Assembly (NCBI GenBank): GCA_022478985.1
Contig: JAKSZP010000014.1
Location: 186,001 to 250,000, forward strand
Source: Massospora cicadina
Taxonomy: Eukaryota; Entomophthoromycota; Entomophthoromycetes; Entomophthorales; Entomophthoraceae
Direction: 5' to 3'
Length of the DNA: 64,000 bases
Below, piece by piece: positions 1 through 13,000 of the stretch. Position numbers and translations under genes: made by a program. Position 1 is the first letter of the stretch. The number at the start of each line of letters is the position of its first letter. The notes beneath the pieces are model-generated. The model made no database searches and had not been told where the DNA came from. It saw nothing but the letters and a program-made list of their open reading frames with translations.

Positions 1-1375
1 AGGTCCAGATCGTAAGGGTTGGGGTCATTCAGTATACCCAGTTCCTGGTTGGTAAACTGGTTGTTGACAGTCAGCGTAATTGGGTCCAGGTCGATAACTG
101 GGTTGCTGGTGATTGTCATGGCCAGCCCATTGATGCTGATTGTATTGTTGATTATAATTCAGCTGAGGATGAGGAGCAGAGTTATAGTAAGGCTGAAGAT
201 TACTAAACGAAGCTGGGGGTGGCCATTAGTATTCTCCAGAATAAGAGGATGCCGGGGCAGTGGTAGTCTTATGATCCAAATTTGGCAGCGAAAAGTTAGG
301 GGATACCCATTGTAGAAACTGTACAATTTTAAGCAGAGCTATTGTCATCGTCCAGTAGCGGCGAAATAACATTAAGAAGTTTGTGATATGGCTTCGCCAT
401 GGCGGATATGGCAATGCACACGTCAGCTTCTGCTAAGTACCCAGCTCCAATAAGTACATGGGCTTCTGTGGTGAAACAATCAGCGAACTCAATGAGAGTT
501 TCGTTTTGACAGAACCCAATTATTAGAAATTATACTTTCCTTTGTGACATTTTTTAGTTTCCCCCAAACAAGTGGAGCACGGTGTCCTTTATGTCCTTAT
601 AGGAGATGGAGCTATTGAGGAGGTAACAGGTGACCTGATCAGTGCTTCCTACATCCAGGGCAGATATTAGCAGCTTAGCCTTTTGTTTATCAGAGGCTCC
701 TTCTGCAGTGAACTCAAAATCATTTAAAGAACCCATGGATGTTCCCCTTGCAGTCAAATGGGGGTATCTTTTTAATATTAATTTCCTCTCTTTGTTCACG
801 GTTGTTAAGTCTGCGCTGAGGAATGGAACGAGACCCAAAAGCAGAATCACAATGAGGAGCAGGATTAGTGGAGGTGGGGATATTCGTTGCTTTGAGGCTA
901 GTGTGACCGTCAGTTGTATGTGGTACAGCCATTACTGGAGGTAAGTGGTGTCCCAACTCATATAAATATCCAGTGCTATTATCATGAAGGTCGTAGCTAT
1001 GACCAGCGCTGTTTTCTCCTACATAGGATGCTTCTTCTTGGTAGTCATCATCCTCCCAGCGTGATGACTGAGAAGGAGTAGAGAATCTTTGTTCTGCATA
1101 TTGCAACCGCTGTATGGTATCATTTAGTCATTCATTAAGTTCTTCGTTTTTTTGTTTAAAGATTTTTATTTGACTAAATGTACTATCAAGTTGATGCATG
1201 ACCGCGTTACATTCTTGAAGGAGTTCAGCTTGGTTTTTGAGTACCGCGTCCAAGGAAACTTTGACTTCCTCATATGAAGTGGATATGTAGTTTTGGGAGG
1301 ACTCCCAAATGACATGACTTGGTAAGCCATAATTGGCGACTGGAGTTCCAGAGTGTTGGGTGGTTGATCAATGGG
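1..1375 (-). pseudogene. gypsy-type Gag, 3' end beyond window
   Basis: Gag of a minus-strand LTR retrotransposon, read from about 1330 down to 1. An N-terminal heptad-rich stretch (about 1250-1110, containing AELLQECNAVMHQL and QKNEELNE) looks like a coiled coil. A capsid-like core follows, with IKKIPPFDCKGNIHGFF, then AEGASDKQKAKLLISALDVG (about 690-640), then EFADCFTTEAHVLIGAGYL (about 490-430). The C-terminus (about 240-20) is rich in Gln, Asn, Pro and Tyr, as in NYNQQYNQHQWAGH. The pattern matches the retrotransposon Gag family of Ty3/gypsy elements, whose product assembles the virus-like particle. The frame is broken by a TGA after the coiled coil, by frameshifts near 735 and 540, and by further stops near 330 and 220. 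The pol part should lie left of position 1. A Gag is well supported; the exact clade is not. Confidence 0.72.
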
Positions 1376-1394
1376 CCCCCTGTAGTGAGCACCA
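1376..1394 (-). other. tRNA primer-binding site of the left-edge element
   Basis: On the minus strand this reads TGGTGCTCACTACAGGGGG, one base after an LTR ending in ACAACA. The TGGT start pairs with a tRNA ACCA 3' end. Nearly the same site follows the LTRs at 23441, 24988 and 58317, and at 16448 on the minus strand. Confidence 0.65.
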
Positions 1395-1395
1395 C

Positions 1396-1890
1396 TGTTG
1401 TAAATTTGAATGGTATCGCTAGGATCCGTCGAGCTACTTGCACAGGTCAAGCCCTCTGAGCAACAGATGGACGATGTGGAGATTGTCAGTCCTTTGAACA
1501 CACTCAGAAATATATTAAAAAATAGTAGCAATTGCCCTGACACTTCTATTATTCATTTTATAAATACAGCGTCCTCGCTGTCCCATCTCGTCTGCCCTGA
1601 AAAACTTACCTATCTCAATCACCCATTTCGCTTATATACATTAGCTGCAGGCGATACTATTTCTCATTGCTTGGGTTATTCTATTCCGCCAATTTTCCTC
1701 GAATTTTACTTGTTATTTTAATCTGCTGTCGCCCTATTTGTAGGCGATTTACTTTGTATTTGTTGAACATCAACATCGCCTTATCACCTTGTCGCCCTAT
1801 ATAGAGGCGATCCAATGGACTCATTATATCCAATAAGACTCGTTATATCTCAATATCACCTCAGCTCAAGGCAATCAAATATATATAACT
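1396..1890 (-). repeat. 5' LTR of the left-edge minus-strand element (outer end approximate)
   Basis: The LTR is inferred from the primer site directly inside it and the Gag that follows. Its inner end is TTACAACA. On the minus strand a TATATAAG box lies near 1635. A diverged match to part of it occurs on the plus strand around 42085-42300 (shared text such as CTGAGCAA.GGA.GAT). The outer boundary near 1880-1900 is not resolved because the partner LTR is outside the window. Confidence 0.5.
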
Positions 1891-1929
1891 GATAATGTGT
1901 TCAGCGGTTTCCACCCAGCTGTCCCAATA

Positions 1930-4900
1930 CTATTGTCCAGTCATATCAAAATCGCGACATGGAGTACTTTTGATTCCAAGGCGGACCATCTTCCTCCTCA
2001 CACCAAATTTTACTGTGGATTCCGTATGACAGTACAGTTGGTGAATATCAACTGCCTGTTGTATCCTCACACAGCGGAGGAGGAGGTTGCGCTAGACACT
2101 TGATTAGATGATATGCTTAAAAAAGGGTGGCTGTTTAAAAAAAACATCGCCAGTCATGTCCCCCATCATCTTTTCCAAAAAGATGATGGTTCTCCCCACC
2201 CCTTTATGGATCATGGCCACTTAAATAAGGTCACAGTTCATGATCCCTACCCCCTGCCCCTGGAGCAGATGATCAGCTAAGCAATCGCCAAATCTCATGT
2301 GTTTTCTAAATTGGACCTTGTCAATGCCTTCAACCAGATTTAGATAATGGAAGGGAAAGTTGGCTAAAAGCGATCTGGATGAAGAGAGGCATTTTCCAAT
2401 TCCGTGAGATGCCCTTCATCCTGAAGAATGCCCCCACTATGCTTTAACAAATGATTGACAGTGTACTGGGTGATCTCCAGTTCACTTGCGCGGTCGCATA
2501 TATTGACAACATTCTGGTCCACTCCCCGACTCCCAAACAACATGCTATTGACTTGGAAGCGGTCGTTGCTGCCTTGCACAAGGCGGGCTTGTTTGTCAAG
2601 CCTTCCAAATGCGAGTTCTATAAAGATAAAGTTACCTTTCTTGGGAATCTTGTTCTTAAGGATGGCTACACAATTTTCCTTAATAAGTTGGATGTTATCC
2701 GGTAATGGCCTACCCTGACAACCCAGAAACAATTAAAGAGTTCCTTGGGAACCATCATTTTCCTCAAAAAAATTTCCCCAGCTCTTTCCCAGTTGGCGGC
2801 CCCGCTCCACCCCCTTACTGGCAAGAACGTACCATTTTGTTGGAAACCAGAATGCCAGCAGGCGTTTGAGTCAATCAAAGAAGTGTTTTTATCCCCTTCC
2901 ATCATGAAACATGCAGATCCTGCTAAGCTGTATATTGTTGCATGCAATGACTCCTTGGTGGCAGTGGGGGCAGTGCTGCTCAAAGAGCACAAGGGCTTGG
3001 AGCACCCAGTCGCCTGCTTTTCCTGAAAATTTACACCGATGGAGCAATCCTGGCCATTTATGATATGGAGTTGGCAGCCGTAGCATGGGCACTAACTCAT
3101 TGGCACTACCTGCTACAGGGTGCCCAGCATGAGTTAACTGTTTACACGGATCACCAAGCTCTCTTATATTTCCAAAAACCCCAAGAATTGGTGCATCAGC
3201 AATCCTGAACCTATCAGGACTTGTGAAGTTTCAATTTCAAGTACAAATTCATAAAAGTTACACTTAACATACTTCCCAATTTTCTCAGATGCAATCCCGC
3301 CCACTTTCCCACAGATTTGAAGGAAGCGGATCTCATTACAGTGATTCCCACTGCTCAAATTTTATTGATCATTTCCCCCATCATCTCCTTTGCCGCCCTT
3401 GCTCCTGACGCCCTGCTCGTTGCTCAGGTCTTAGCCAGCCAAATGACCTGCCCCAAAGGTGTGGAGTTACTTGAGCAAGTGTCCTTCCAAAATCATAAAC
3501 ACTCTCTGTACTCTTTTGTGGTTGGCCTCATTTATTTTAGGTCAAAGATTTGGGTTCCCCTCTTTTCAGATCTGAGGTATTCCACACGCATCATGACCCC
3601 CACAATTGGCCATCCGGGCAATAAGAAATACAATGACTTGATAAAGCGGTCCTACAATTGGGCAGGTTTAACTAAAGAAGTTCCAGTCTGGATCACCAAT
3701 TGCATTGCTTGTGCTTGGGCTAAGTTGGATCATTCAGGCAGAAATGGGCTTCTTCACTCCTTACAAAAGGCGGAGGGTCCATGGACATCTGTGTTCATGG
3801 ATTTTATTGTTGAACTCCATTTGCTCTAATGGGTTTACAGCGGTGATGGTGGTGGATCATTTCACTAATTTTCCCTTTTTATTCCCTGCGCTTCCACAAT
3901 ATTATGTCGGAGGAAAACTCCCGTCTCTTTGTATGCCACATGTTTTCAATGTTTGGTCTCCCACAGGAGATCATCAGTGACCGTGATCCACAATTCACAG
4001 CGCAGTTCTGGAGTGAACTCTTATCCATTTTTAAAAATCTCCCCCTGTCACTCCACGGCGTATCATCCCCAGTATGATGGGTAGACCAAGCGAGTTAACC
4101 AAGTCCTTGAACAGTATCTGCGTTGCTATGCTACAGCTGCACAGGACACCTAGGCTAACAACCTTCCCCTCGCCTAATTCGCCTACAACAACGGAACGCA
4201 CGTTTCCAAGGGTTTTCTCCTTATGAAGTGACGTTAGGATATAACCCTTCCTTCTCAGTCAGACCCTGCTTGTGTCCCAAGGTCCAAGCTGCCATGGATC
4301 ATGCTGAGCATATCATGTCTACTCAATCCTTAGTGCAGGAACACCTCACCAAAGCTATTGAAGACTACAAGCAGTTTGTGGATTGAAAGTAGCTCCTGGG
4401 TCATGACATATCAGTGGGCTCTTATGTTATGCTCGACACACGCCATTTGAGAATGCAAGTACCCTCCCACAAGTTCACATATAAGCGTTTGGATCCACAC
4501 TTGGTGGAGGAAAACCTGGGTAATGGTGTGTTCCAGTTAAAACTGCCAGCCCATTAAAACACCATTAATATTCCACGTTTCCCAGTTGTCACCTCTTAAA
4601 AGTACTGTTCCTGCATATCATGAGCTGATAATAATTGAAAATGCGGAGGAAGCTGAAGTGGAAAATATCTTAGCATCCCATAAGTCCTGTCAGTCCGTTC
4701 AGTATCTTGTGGCCTGTAAAGGGTATCCAGCTTATGAGAACAGTTTGGTTAAGGCTCGTGATTGCATCAACTGCATGGAACTGGGTGAAGCATTTCACAA
4801 ATCCCACCCTGACGCCCCCCATCCCCCCCAAAAAAAATTTGCAATGGTAATGGCGATCAAACTACCCAAGGCGCATAAAAATGTGGCCCTTGTGCATAAC

Positions 4901-4943
4901 CCGGCGGTGGTGCCCTTCCTTTGGAAAAAGGAAAGGGTAATGT
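1930..4943 (+). pseudogene. chromovirus Pol remnant (RT, RNase H, integrase, chromodomain)
   Basis: Remains of a Ty3/gypsy polyprotein. It starts just before reverse transcriptase (PADHLPPH near 1985; PYPLPLEQM near 2250; FSKLDLVNAFNQI near 2310). The polymerase box reads YIDN at 2499 where YIDD is expected, so one catalytic Asp is lost. The RNase H part spans about 2760-3180 (ELAAVAWAL, TVYTDHQALLYF). The integrase zinc region is near 3610-3720 (HPGNKKYNDLIKRSYNW, then CIAC). The integrase core has MDFIVEL, VVDHFTN, SDRDPQF (about 3975) and HPQYDG (about 4065). A chromodomain at about 4610-4800 (VQYLVACKGYPAYENS) would target integration to chromatin marks. The last codons run into the polypurine tract and the TAA lies at the LTR edge. 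Gag and protease are absent, so the copy is 5'-truncated. Many stops and frameshifts make it dead. Confidence 0.85.
4923..4940 (+). other. polypurine tract
   Basis: GGAAAAAGGAAAGGG then TAA sits directly before the LTR start TGTAAGT. The same arrangement recurs before the LTR at 56552. This is the normal plus-strand primer site of LTR elements and shows that what follows is an LTR, not a further gene. Confidence 0.75.
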
Positions 4944-6096
4944 AAGTACAGGGGAACGTCCCCTGTGCATAGATCAGTCACTCTTCCCATTTCTGAGCAA
5001 AAAGGGTCTGAAGAGGGTGGCCATGCCCCTCGTCACCCAGGGCGACCTCGCCCACATAGTAGATGAGCGTTGGGTAATGGCCTTCCCTCTCTGGACCCCT
5101 CCCCCAGTACCTTCGCTTACCACGTCCTAACTCATTAGACAGATTATGGAATTCTGTGCTGAGATCGCCAAATTAAAATTAATCACTCTGAAACTGATGA
5201 AAATTAAGCCTGACAATCAGAATCCGCATAGCTCAAGAGGAATAAAGATTGAGTTATCAGCCAGAATTGTCAATGGTTTTGATATCACCCAGCAGTGTGA
5301 TCATTGAAATTAACCCCCTCTTGAAATCATTAGGGATGATCCTCAACATGCAGGTAGCAGCATCAGACACCATCAATGATAGTTTGAAGCTCCCTTCTGT
5401 AAATTGGGAGTTGTGGCTGATGCAACGCTTTTGACCAAACAAATGGCCTAGCAACTGGGCATGGGCAGGTTGGGAATCCTAAACCTGTTCCCAACCGATT
5501 GGGACCGCCCCTACGTGGGGTGGCCTTGGGGGAATCCCACTGCTTGTCATGCCAGGTGCCATTGTGCTAACCATCAGAAATGCAGTCAAGCCTCAGTTCA
5601 GGAATTTGAGTTAAACTGACAGCAACTTGGCCTGCTGCCAAATCCTTTGATGTCAGTTCCTATTGAGCTTATCTGCCCCCATCCCCAAATAATTCGCCGG
5701 TTAGGTTGAACTTGAGGGACTCAATCCCAGCTTGTTTCCTCATCAATTGACCACTATTTAATCAGTTGCATCGCACTGAGAAAATTGTTGGTCGATTTTT
5801 CCTCCTTAAATTTTCCATTAAAAACCTTTCCCAAAATTTAGTTTTTATGTTGAAAAATAAACCGCTTTTTCTGCTGACACTCACACACCCCTCAGGGTTA
5901 ACAGCCATATTTTTCTGGTACTTTATTATGTGCCTGTATGAGATTTTGGATCACTGGCAGTTATTGGTGAAACCCCTTTCAGGTTTCATATCCGTCATAC
6001 CAGCAGCAGTGCCTTTGGCATTCTGGTTTGCCATCTGGGTGCTCCAGCACCTAGGCTGGCAGGCCGGTCTAATTCTAACTTGCTTTTTGCCTGACA
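4941..6096 (+). repeat. family A LTR (3' LTR of the truncated chromovirus)
   Basis: It starts TGTAAG and ends CTGACA, about 1156 bp. Four other copies with the same ends occur at 32729-33848 (reverse), 48486-49604, 54775-55693 and 56552-57466, three of these insertions having perfect 5-bp target duplications. The LTR contains long protein-like frames (FPFLSKKGLKRVAMPLVTQG near 4987; PYVGWPWGIPTA near 5510; FWYFIMCLYEILDHWQLL near 5915), discussed in the findings. No matching 5' LTR is in the window. Confidence 0.82.
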
Positions 6097-6896
6097 GAAG
6101 CAGTTACTGCTTCATTCTGTGTCATGAGGCGGTCATCTCAGTTAGAATAAACCTATGGTCATCAGCATTCTTCCACTATTAATTATGATGGGTTTCTCCT
6201 GGTACAGTAGAGCTAGATCTTTGCACTTGCTTGATGCTACCCTGTATGGGCATTATTGGTGGTACAGTTCATCAACCTCCTCTCACATTCCATATCCTCT
6301 GCCATCTCACATGAGCACAGTTCTTATGACTACAGTGCCATATCAGGATTTTCATATTTACTCGCCAATTTTATGCTCTTTTATGCTTGTTTTCCTCCAG
6401 GTCAGGGATCTCACAATTGACAGTGTATATTTCAATTTCTCTTACTTGGTTACTCATGACAATGGACCTGATTACAATGAGATCTGGTCCTGACAAAACT
6501 CCCGCTCACTTGGCTCTTGATAATCTTTCCACTACAGTAGTAGTGCATCCCCCTCCCCCAGAGACGTTAAAGGTGGGAAAATGCCCCAAATCATGAGACC
6601 ACTGTAAAATAAAAATGATATTGTATTATTTATTTAATTTTTGACTATTTTTAGGAGGATTTTCATTTTTTAATCATTTATACTTTTTCATATAAATTTT
6701 CAATCTTTATAATCTATGATTTTTATGTTATATTATATTTTTTTCTTTTTTATAATAAATACTTTATGTATTTACTATAAATCCTATTAGTAAAATAATT
6801 ATTGAAATATTTAAGAAAGTATTTGCTTCTATTACTGAATTGCCAATAATTTAAAAAGTCTTGTCCTTAGTTCATCTGCCTGGGGCTGGTAATTGA
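6097..6896. other. unassigned sequence right of family A LTR
   Basis: An open frame at 6155-6493 (112 codons, Ser/Tyr/Leu-rich) has no motif I recognise and overlaps a second open frame (6387-6596). From about 6610 the sequence becomes very AT-rich with no gene signal. It could be leftover retroelement internal sequence, but I cannot show that. Confidence 0.3.
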
Positions 6897-6913
6897 TCCG
6901 CCAGTGATGTATT

Positions 6914-6959
6914 TTTTTTAGTACTAGATGGTCCCAACCCAAGGGGGGATTCATCGATG
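6914..6959 (-). mobile_element. ultrashort retroposed tail, copy a (46 nt)
   Basis: On the minus strand the insert ends GGTTGGGACCATCTAGTACT followed by oligo-A. It is bounded by a perfect 17-bp direct repeat, TCCGCCAGTGATGTATT, at 6897-6913 and 6960-6976. This is the longest copy: 5' of the shared part it carries CATCGATGAATCCCCCCTTG. A-tail plus a long target duplication is the signature of LINE-type target-primed reverse transcription. Confidence 0.8.
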
Positions 6960-6976
6960 TCCGCCAGTGATGTATT

Positions 6977-7848
6977 AAGCTACCTTATTGTAAATTTTCA
7001 TTCCTTATAGACAGGTGAATCAAATTCTTTATTACTTGACTATGGCATTACCTGCTATTCCTAATATTCAAATAAATTGAATAATTAGATCAGGAAATTA
7101 TCCCTTAATTAAAGTAATCATGATTGAAACATTGTCATAATCAAGGTGTTACCTGAGCAATTTGTAGTTGTCTTCAGTATTTTGTGCCTTTTCAAAAGCT
7201 GATGAACATAAGGAAAAAGACCAAGCTAACTATTCTGGATCAATACTCTTTGCCTTTTCTTTAGCTCTCATGAAATCATTTAAATTTGGGTTTAAACCTG
7301 ATAGAGCTGATCTGACAAAATGTCATCAATGAACAAATAAGAAATGTCAAAGTAATCCTTGAGAATATCATGTGGAACAGGGCATTATGAAGTTCTAGAT
7401 TGTTCCTTATAAAAATTGCTGACCATTTTCTGATTCCTTGACGGCTTCCTTCTTTTGGGAATGGATGAGATTCACCTGCTCCATGGTCTTCTGGCCCCAG
7501 AATTTGGAGTTATATGCCCAGCTACATCATATTTACAACATATGTTCTAGGATTTACCCGTCCATTATTGCCCATTGGATTTTCCCCATTGATGCCCAGT
7601 TATATAAATCCTTAATTTAAACATCAAATTTCCCCATATCTGATCTTTATTTTTGGGTGCTTTTAAATTGGTTAGGAACCTCAAACGTCAAGCCTAATAT
7701 CTTCATATATTACACCGTTTGTAAAGTAAAAGTCTTATTAGCTAATGCCAAGACCATGTATTGGTGTAGCTCTATGTAGGCCCTAAGTGCCCTCTGCATT
7801 TCAATGCAAGAGTCAAAGTCAGGAAATACTTTTGCGACTGCAATATAT
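6977..7848. other. AT-rich sequence without a recognisable gene
   Basis: Only short chance frames are present (longest about 60 codons at 7438-7620). I see no splice-consistent gene, RNA gene or element terminus. Confidence 0.4.
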
Positions 7849-7853
7849 GTGCT

Positions 7854-8856
7854 TTTGGGCCACCAGCCTTTTTACTAGTGGCACAAACCATATATAAAGG
7901 CGGTCCCTCAAAGCTTGCAAAGCCAGGATGAAGGTTGGCTAAAAACTTCTTATAGCACGACTTAACCTACTGATTAAGGTTTAGAGGTCTTGAGAGAACT
8001 TCCTAACAAAAATAAAAATGTAAGGGAAAAGTTATTTAAGAATTAAATAGTATTTAAAAAAACTATAAAGGAATAAAGAATAAAATAAAATAAAGGAATT
8101 TTCTGATGAAGGATAGGCACACACCACATGTTGTACCAAGTGTAAAGGTGGAAGAAGATTCAGGAATGTGTGAAGTGATGACACATTTCAGTTATGGGTT
8201 GGAGTAGAGCAGAATTCATCATGGAAGGCTGTACTGAGAATAATAATGGTAGAACTGATAAGTGGTTACCATTATCTATATTAGGAAGCTGATAGGTAAT
8301 AGTATAATGTGGCATGTAGTGGTTAATGACGTGAATTAATAAGTTAAACCCCCGAATATAACTTCAGGCTTTATATTAAGATTGCATTAATTTGTCCAGG
8401 CATTCTTTCCTATCTCATCAGTCAGTGGAGCACTAATCAGGGTAATTTATACAGAACTCACTGTTTTAAAACTTGGCGTTAAAATGGGAAATTTTCCAGA
8501 GCTCAAATTAGAATAATATCAATGATTTCTGCCTTGGTCTTGATAAAACATCAATCAAAAAATATGGTTTTTTGGCATTAGTCCTAAGAAAGTATTGATC
8601 AATAGTTAAGTAATAAAGTTTTTGGGCATTATGCTGAGAAAATGTCAACAAATAATTAGATAATAGTGTTGTAAGGCCTTAGGCCCAAGTAATCACCAAC
8701 TGACACTAAAAATAATAATGTTTTAATCCTTAGGCTCAAATAAGTGACAATTGACATCTAAATTGATAAGTAATAATAGTCTGAAATTAAAGAAAACAAT
8801 TAAACAAGATGATAACAATAGTCGAGGCTTTACCTAACCTAGAGAGAATCCTGACA
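7854..8856 (-). repeat. 3' LTR of TE-D
   Basis: Aligns almost end to end with 16453-17475; for example GATGAAGGATAGGCACACAC is shared (about 8104 and 16715). On the minus strand it begins TGTCAG at 8856, preceded by a purine-rich GGAGGGGCAC that could be the polypurine tract. Confidence 0.75.
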
Positions 8857-9840
8857 GTGCCCCTCCAAGCCTTGACTGTGGGTGACAATGAGTTCACCAG
8901 GTTGGCTAATCTTAGTAGGGTTACAAGCTTCCAGAGTTGGGTTTAGTGTGATAACCCAAAGAAGTCGGGTTAGATGTGAGCCCAGTGAGAGTGAGGTTAG
9001 GTTTAGTTGTAGCTTGTTCTGACAGTTTGTAGATTTTTGGAGCAGGGCACATGCAAGAATTTGGTGCAGGTAGAGCTTGAAATAGAAGTTGGGGGTTACA
9101 ATGATGATTTAAGAGATCTGGAGCTCTACATCTGTCGCTAGATCCCCAACCTCTGCTTCAGAGTTGGTAATGACAAACAAATTAGCCAGCAAGTCTACAT
9201 TGAGGATACAGGTAATAGACAGGTGGCAACATTGACCAGGGAGTTTGACAGGCATGAGATTCCCTGAACATGGTCAGCTTTGGAGGCCTCACTTCAAGCT
9301 GCCACGTGCAACTCCTTGGCCTCGCTGATGGTGTCCTCAAACCAAGCCTCATCCTGAGGTGTGTGGACAATGAGGCGTTTCATCTCAAAAACCATGTGGT
9401 CAAATTTGGCGTCGCGCCCATTGAAGATAGGGTAATGGTTGTTTAGATGCAGAAAGATATATTGTAAGTTGGCTACCAGCAGATTTGAGGTGATGGTGCA
9501 GAGGGCAAATGGTATGCTAAGCCTAACCTCCCACATTAATGAGGGCATGATGATTTTAGTTATGGCCTCACTTTACTTTAAAATACCGTTTGTGGGGTTC
9601 ACATTTAGTCTTAATCACCGTATGGGAGCTTATGAATTGCCAAGCAAGTATAAACTTAAAATAGGAGGCTTCAGGTGGGCAGATCCAAGGTGAGAATCCA
9701 CTTAGTAAAGGGAAGGTAGTTTAATTGCCTGGGTTGATCACTACATTAAGGGTAAAAGATTTGGAGCAAATGTTTTGCTTAAATATAGAATGACAGTTAG
9801 GTGGCAACATCTTGAACCCATCCTGATTTGGTGGTGGTAA
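8857..9840 (-). pseudogene. TE-D internal remnant, function unknown
   Basis: The stretch between the LINE insertion point and the 3' LTR of TE-D. The clearest minus-strand frame (9548-9294, 84 codons) contains NNHYPIFNGRDAKFDHMVF and ends AKELHVAA. Cys-free and acidic, it shows no pol signature. It may be the tail of the TE-D protein begun at 16381. I cannot name a family. Confidence 0.4.
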
Positions 9841-10042
9841 AGTAGAATCCTTTTCTTTAAATTTTAAATTTTAAATTTATTGTGGGGAAGGCCGACCATG
9901 GGACGGACACTTCCGAATATGACTCAGACGAGACAAAACTCAGTACCAGGTGAGGCACCCCAGAGAAGTGATGCTATCTCTTGTTGCCAGCGGGAACGCC
10001 ACTTATGGGAAGGGGGGGGAACGTGTGTAGGGGGCGTAGCCA

Positions 10043-13000
10043 CTATTGAGCACGTGTGGAGGAAGGGGTCTGATTTGATGAACCAGACTGGGAACCAGGA
10101 GGAGACCAGCTGCCAGCGACGTGGTGGGAGATATCCAAACATCCACGCTTGAAAGTGATCCACCAAATGAGACCGGAATCTGGGGACAGCTTCAGGGAGG
10201 GTGGGGATGGATCCAGCGATGGCATCCAAGACAATCGTGTGGATAGTCCACATGGCGATTGCAACCACCAGAGCACGAAGGGAGGGTGGGAGGGGGAGGC
10301 CATTGATGAAGCAAACATATCTCTTGACAGACTGAAGGGATGTGTTTGATCCTGGCCTAGCAGACGTTGGACTTCGCGCCATATTACTTTAAAGGTGGGG
10401 CACTTCTCCAGGCGGTGAAACAGCGTTCCATACTGGCCACACACGACACAGGATGAGTGTAAAGCATTAGAGCGCTCAGCTGTACGATACACCCGCCTCA
10501 GGCAGTGCCACACATGGGAACGGACTTGAGGCTGCAGCAGAGGATGGTGTGCGTATTTCCAGATAGTCTTTTGGGTCTCAGTGGAATAAGGGATGTCCAT
10601 CATGTCCAGGTAGTCCACCCTGGATAGGACTTGGGGTCGAATAGGGATCACGCCATCATGGATGGGTAGCCCCTGTACCTCTTGTGTGAACTGAGGAGAG
10701 GGGCGGCCTCTTTGGGTTGTATGTCCACTAATACGAATTCTCCACTCTGCGCTTCGCATGGAGAGTAGGATTCGTTTGTAGTGGGTTTTGGTCCCGTGAG
10801 GACCTGTGGCCGATGTGTGTGATGCAAGGTATTTCATCAGGGAGTGGGGGTTTGATGGATTGTTGAGGCCCAAGGCTCGGGAGAAGTTGGAGCAGGCCGC
10901 GCGGGACCAGTGTTGGGATGGGAGTGTAGGAGCAGTGATGGCCGCAATCCAGGTGCCCAGGATCTTGGCGGCATGGGCTTTGAAGTCAAGTAGGCCCATG
11001 CCACCATGATGATGAGGGCCAAACATGACCTCTAGCCATACTGGTGGAGGGCGACCTGACCAAAGCCAACCTTGTAGCAAAGCATACAGGGATTTGAAGA
11101 AGCTTGGGGAGAAGGGGATGGCGTGGGCTCCAAACCAGACTTTGGATAGGAGCATAGAGTTGGCAAGAACAACCCTGCCAGTGAGGGTAGTAGGGTGGGC
11201 TCTGAGAGAGGCGATTCGCTTCGTCACGTTGTCCAGTATATGGCCCTCCATTACTGCTGACGCGTATCCTCCTGCCTCCAACCACACGCCCAGATGGCGT
11301 ACCGGTCCTATGGTAGGTCGCGGCACAAAGGGGAGCACCAGTGGAGCGGTGTGTTTTAAGTTAGTAAGGCGTGGACTTGGGCGAGCAGCTGGGCTGGGTT
11401 GGGAACTACTTGCTGGGGCCCAGCAGTTCTGAAACCGACCAAGGAGGATGATTTCGGTTTTGGAGGCATTCAGTGCCGCGTTGCTTACCTGGGAATATTC
11501 CTGGATGAGGGCTTCAAGCGCGCGTGCATCTTTATTATTAGACACCCCCACCATGCAATCATCTGCAAATGCCATCATCTTGACTGGGGTTTGGCCTGGC
11601 ACATGGACCCCAGTGAGTTGGGCATTCACATTTCGCAGTAGTGGGTCAAGGCTGAAGTTGTATAAGAGTGGGCTCAGGGGGTCCCCTTGTCGCAGGCCCC
11701 TTTGAGGATGGACTACATCCGTTAGGAAACCTGGGCCACGCACAGCCATTGTTGCAGATTCCGTGAGCAGCATCACCCAGTTAATGAAGCGGGGAGGTAG
11801 GCGGAATTGTTGGAGGCAGGCCCTAAGGTATTCCCAGTTTACTCTATCATAGGCCTTTTGTTGGTCCAAGAATACAAGTGCCCCAGAGGCTGTGGACTGA
11901 CACACATTAGCCACAGAGTGCACGTTATCCCAAATCAACCTTCTGGGGATGAAACCGAATTGTTCTGGAGAGATGGTGGCAGATGCTACAGTCCCTAAAC
12001 GGTTAGCCATGATTTTTGTTAAAATTTTGGTGTCTGTGTTTGTTAGAGAAATGGGGCGCCAGTTGGCTAAGTCTAGCCTATCCCCTTTCTTGAAGAGTGT
12101 GACTGTAAAAGCCTCATGTCCTCCTGGTAGGAGGCGCGTTTCCAACAGGCTTTGGTTGAGTGAGGCTAGCAGCAATGGGGATATGTATTTAAAATATTTT
12201 TTGTAGAACTCATATGGAATGCCATCTGGGCCTGGGCATTTTTGGTTTGGCGCACCGCGAATGGTAGTCCATAATTCGTTCAGAGTAATTAAATTCATTA
12301 TTTCTGGGTATCGGAAAATGGTGCAGATATGAGCTCTGTCAAGAAATTCTGCCATTTCAGCTGGCTGAATTGGTTCAGCTCGGTATAACTTGGTTTAATA
12401 TCTTTGCATTTCGATTGCCACTTCAGCTGGTGTGTCCATGATAGAATTATCCAATCTTTGCACCTGTGTGCAGGCCACGCTCTGGCATGGTGCAAAATTT
12501 TTTTGAAGAAGTATGCGGTGCACTTGTCACCTTTAGTGATGCGTGTGGCCCTGTATTGGACACAAACCCAATGTTTGTGTTGCCTTTCAAGTGCGTTGAG
12601 GTGTGCTGCTGCCTCCGCCCACTTCTGGCCCCATGCAGGGCTATATCCTGAGGCTGGAATGTTGGACTCCAAGTGGGCCAATTCTGCCAGCGCGCGCAAT
12701 ATAACCGCCGATATGGCTCGTGAGCGTCTGGATGAGAGATGGCGATAGTGGCGGATGGTGTCTTTTTTGAAAGTTGCCCATGTGGAAATGGGGTCCGCGC
12801 AAAACGGTGCAACAAACAATTTTGCCAAAGTTGCCTCTTCCACCCACGTGGAAAATCCTGGCGACGCAAGCTCTGGGGGGCGGATTTTGCACCAATATGG
12901 GGCCTTTGCAACTGTGACGGGTAAGTGGTATGTTATTGAGACCAGTTGGTGGTTGGAGAATTCCATTTTCGTTGTTTTGAAGTGGGAGATGTGGGGTTGG

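Noticed and set aside
4941..6182. A third gene (env-like, with membrane segments and a zinc finger) downstream of the chromodomain
   Set aside because: The segment starts TGTAAG right after a polypurine tract, ends CTGACA, and occurs elsewhere as solo copies with 5-bp target duplications. It is an LTR; the hydrophobic frames are LTR sequence.
6914..6959. Adaptor or vector contamination as the source of the shared 20-nt motif
   Set aside because: The flanking sequences are different perfect direct repeats at each site, and empty sites exist; ligation artefacts would not create these.
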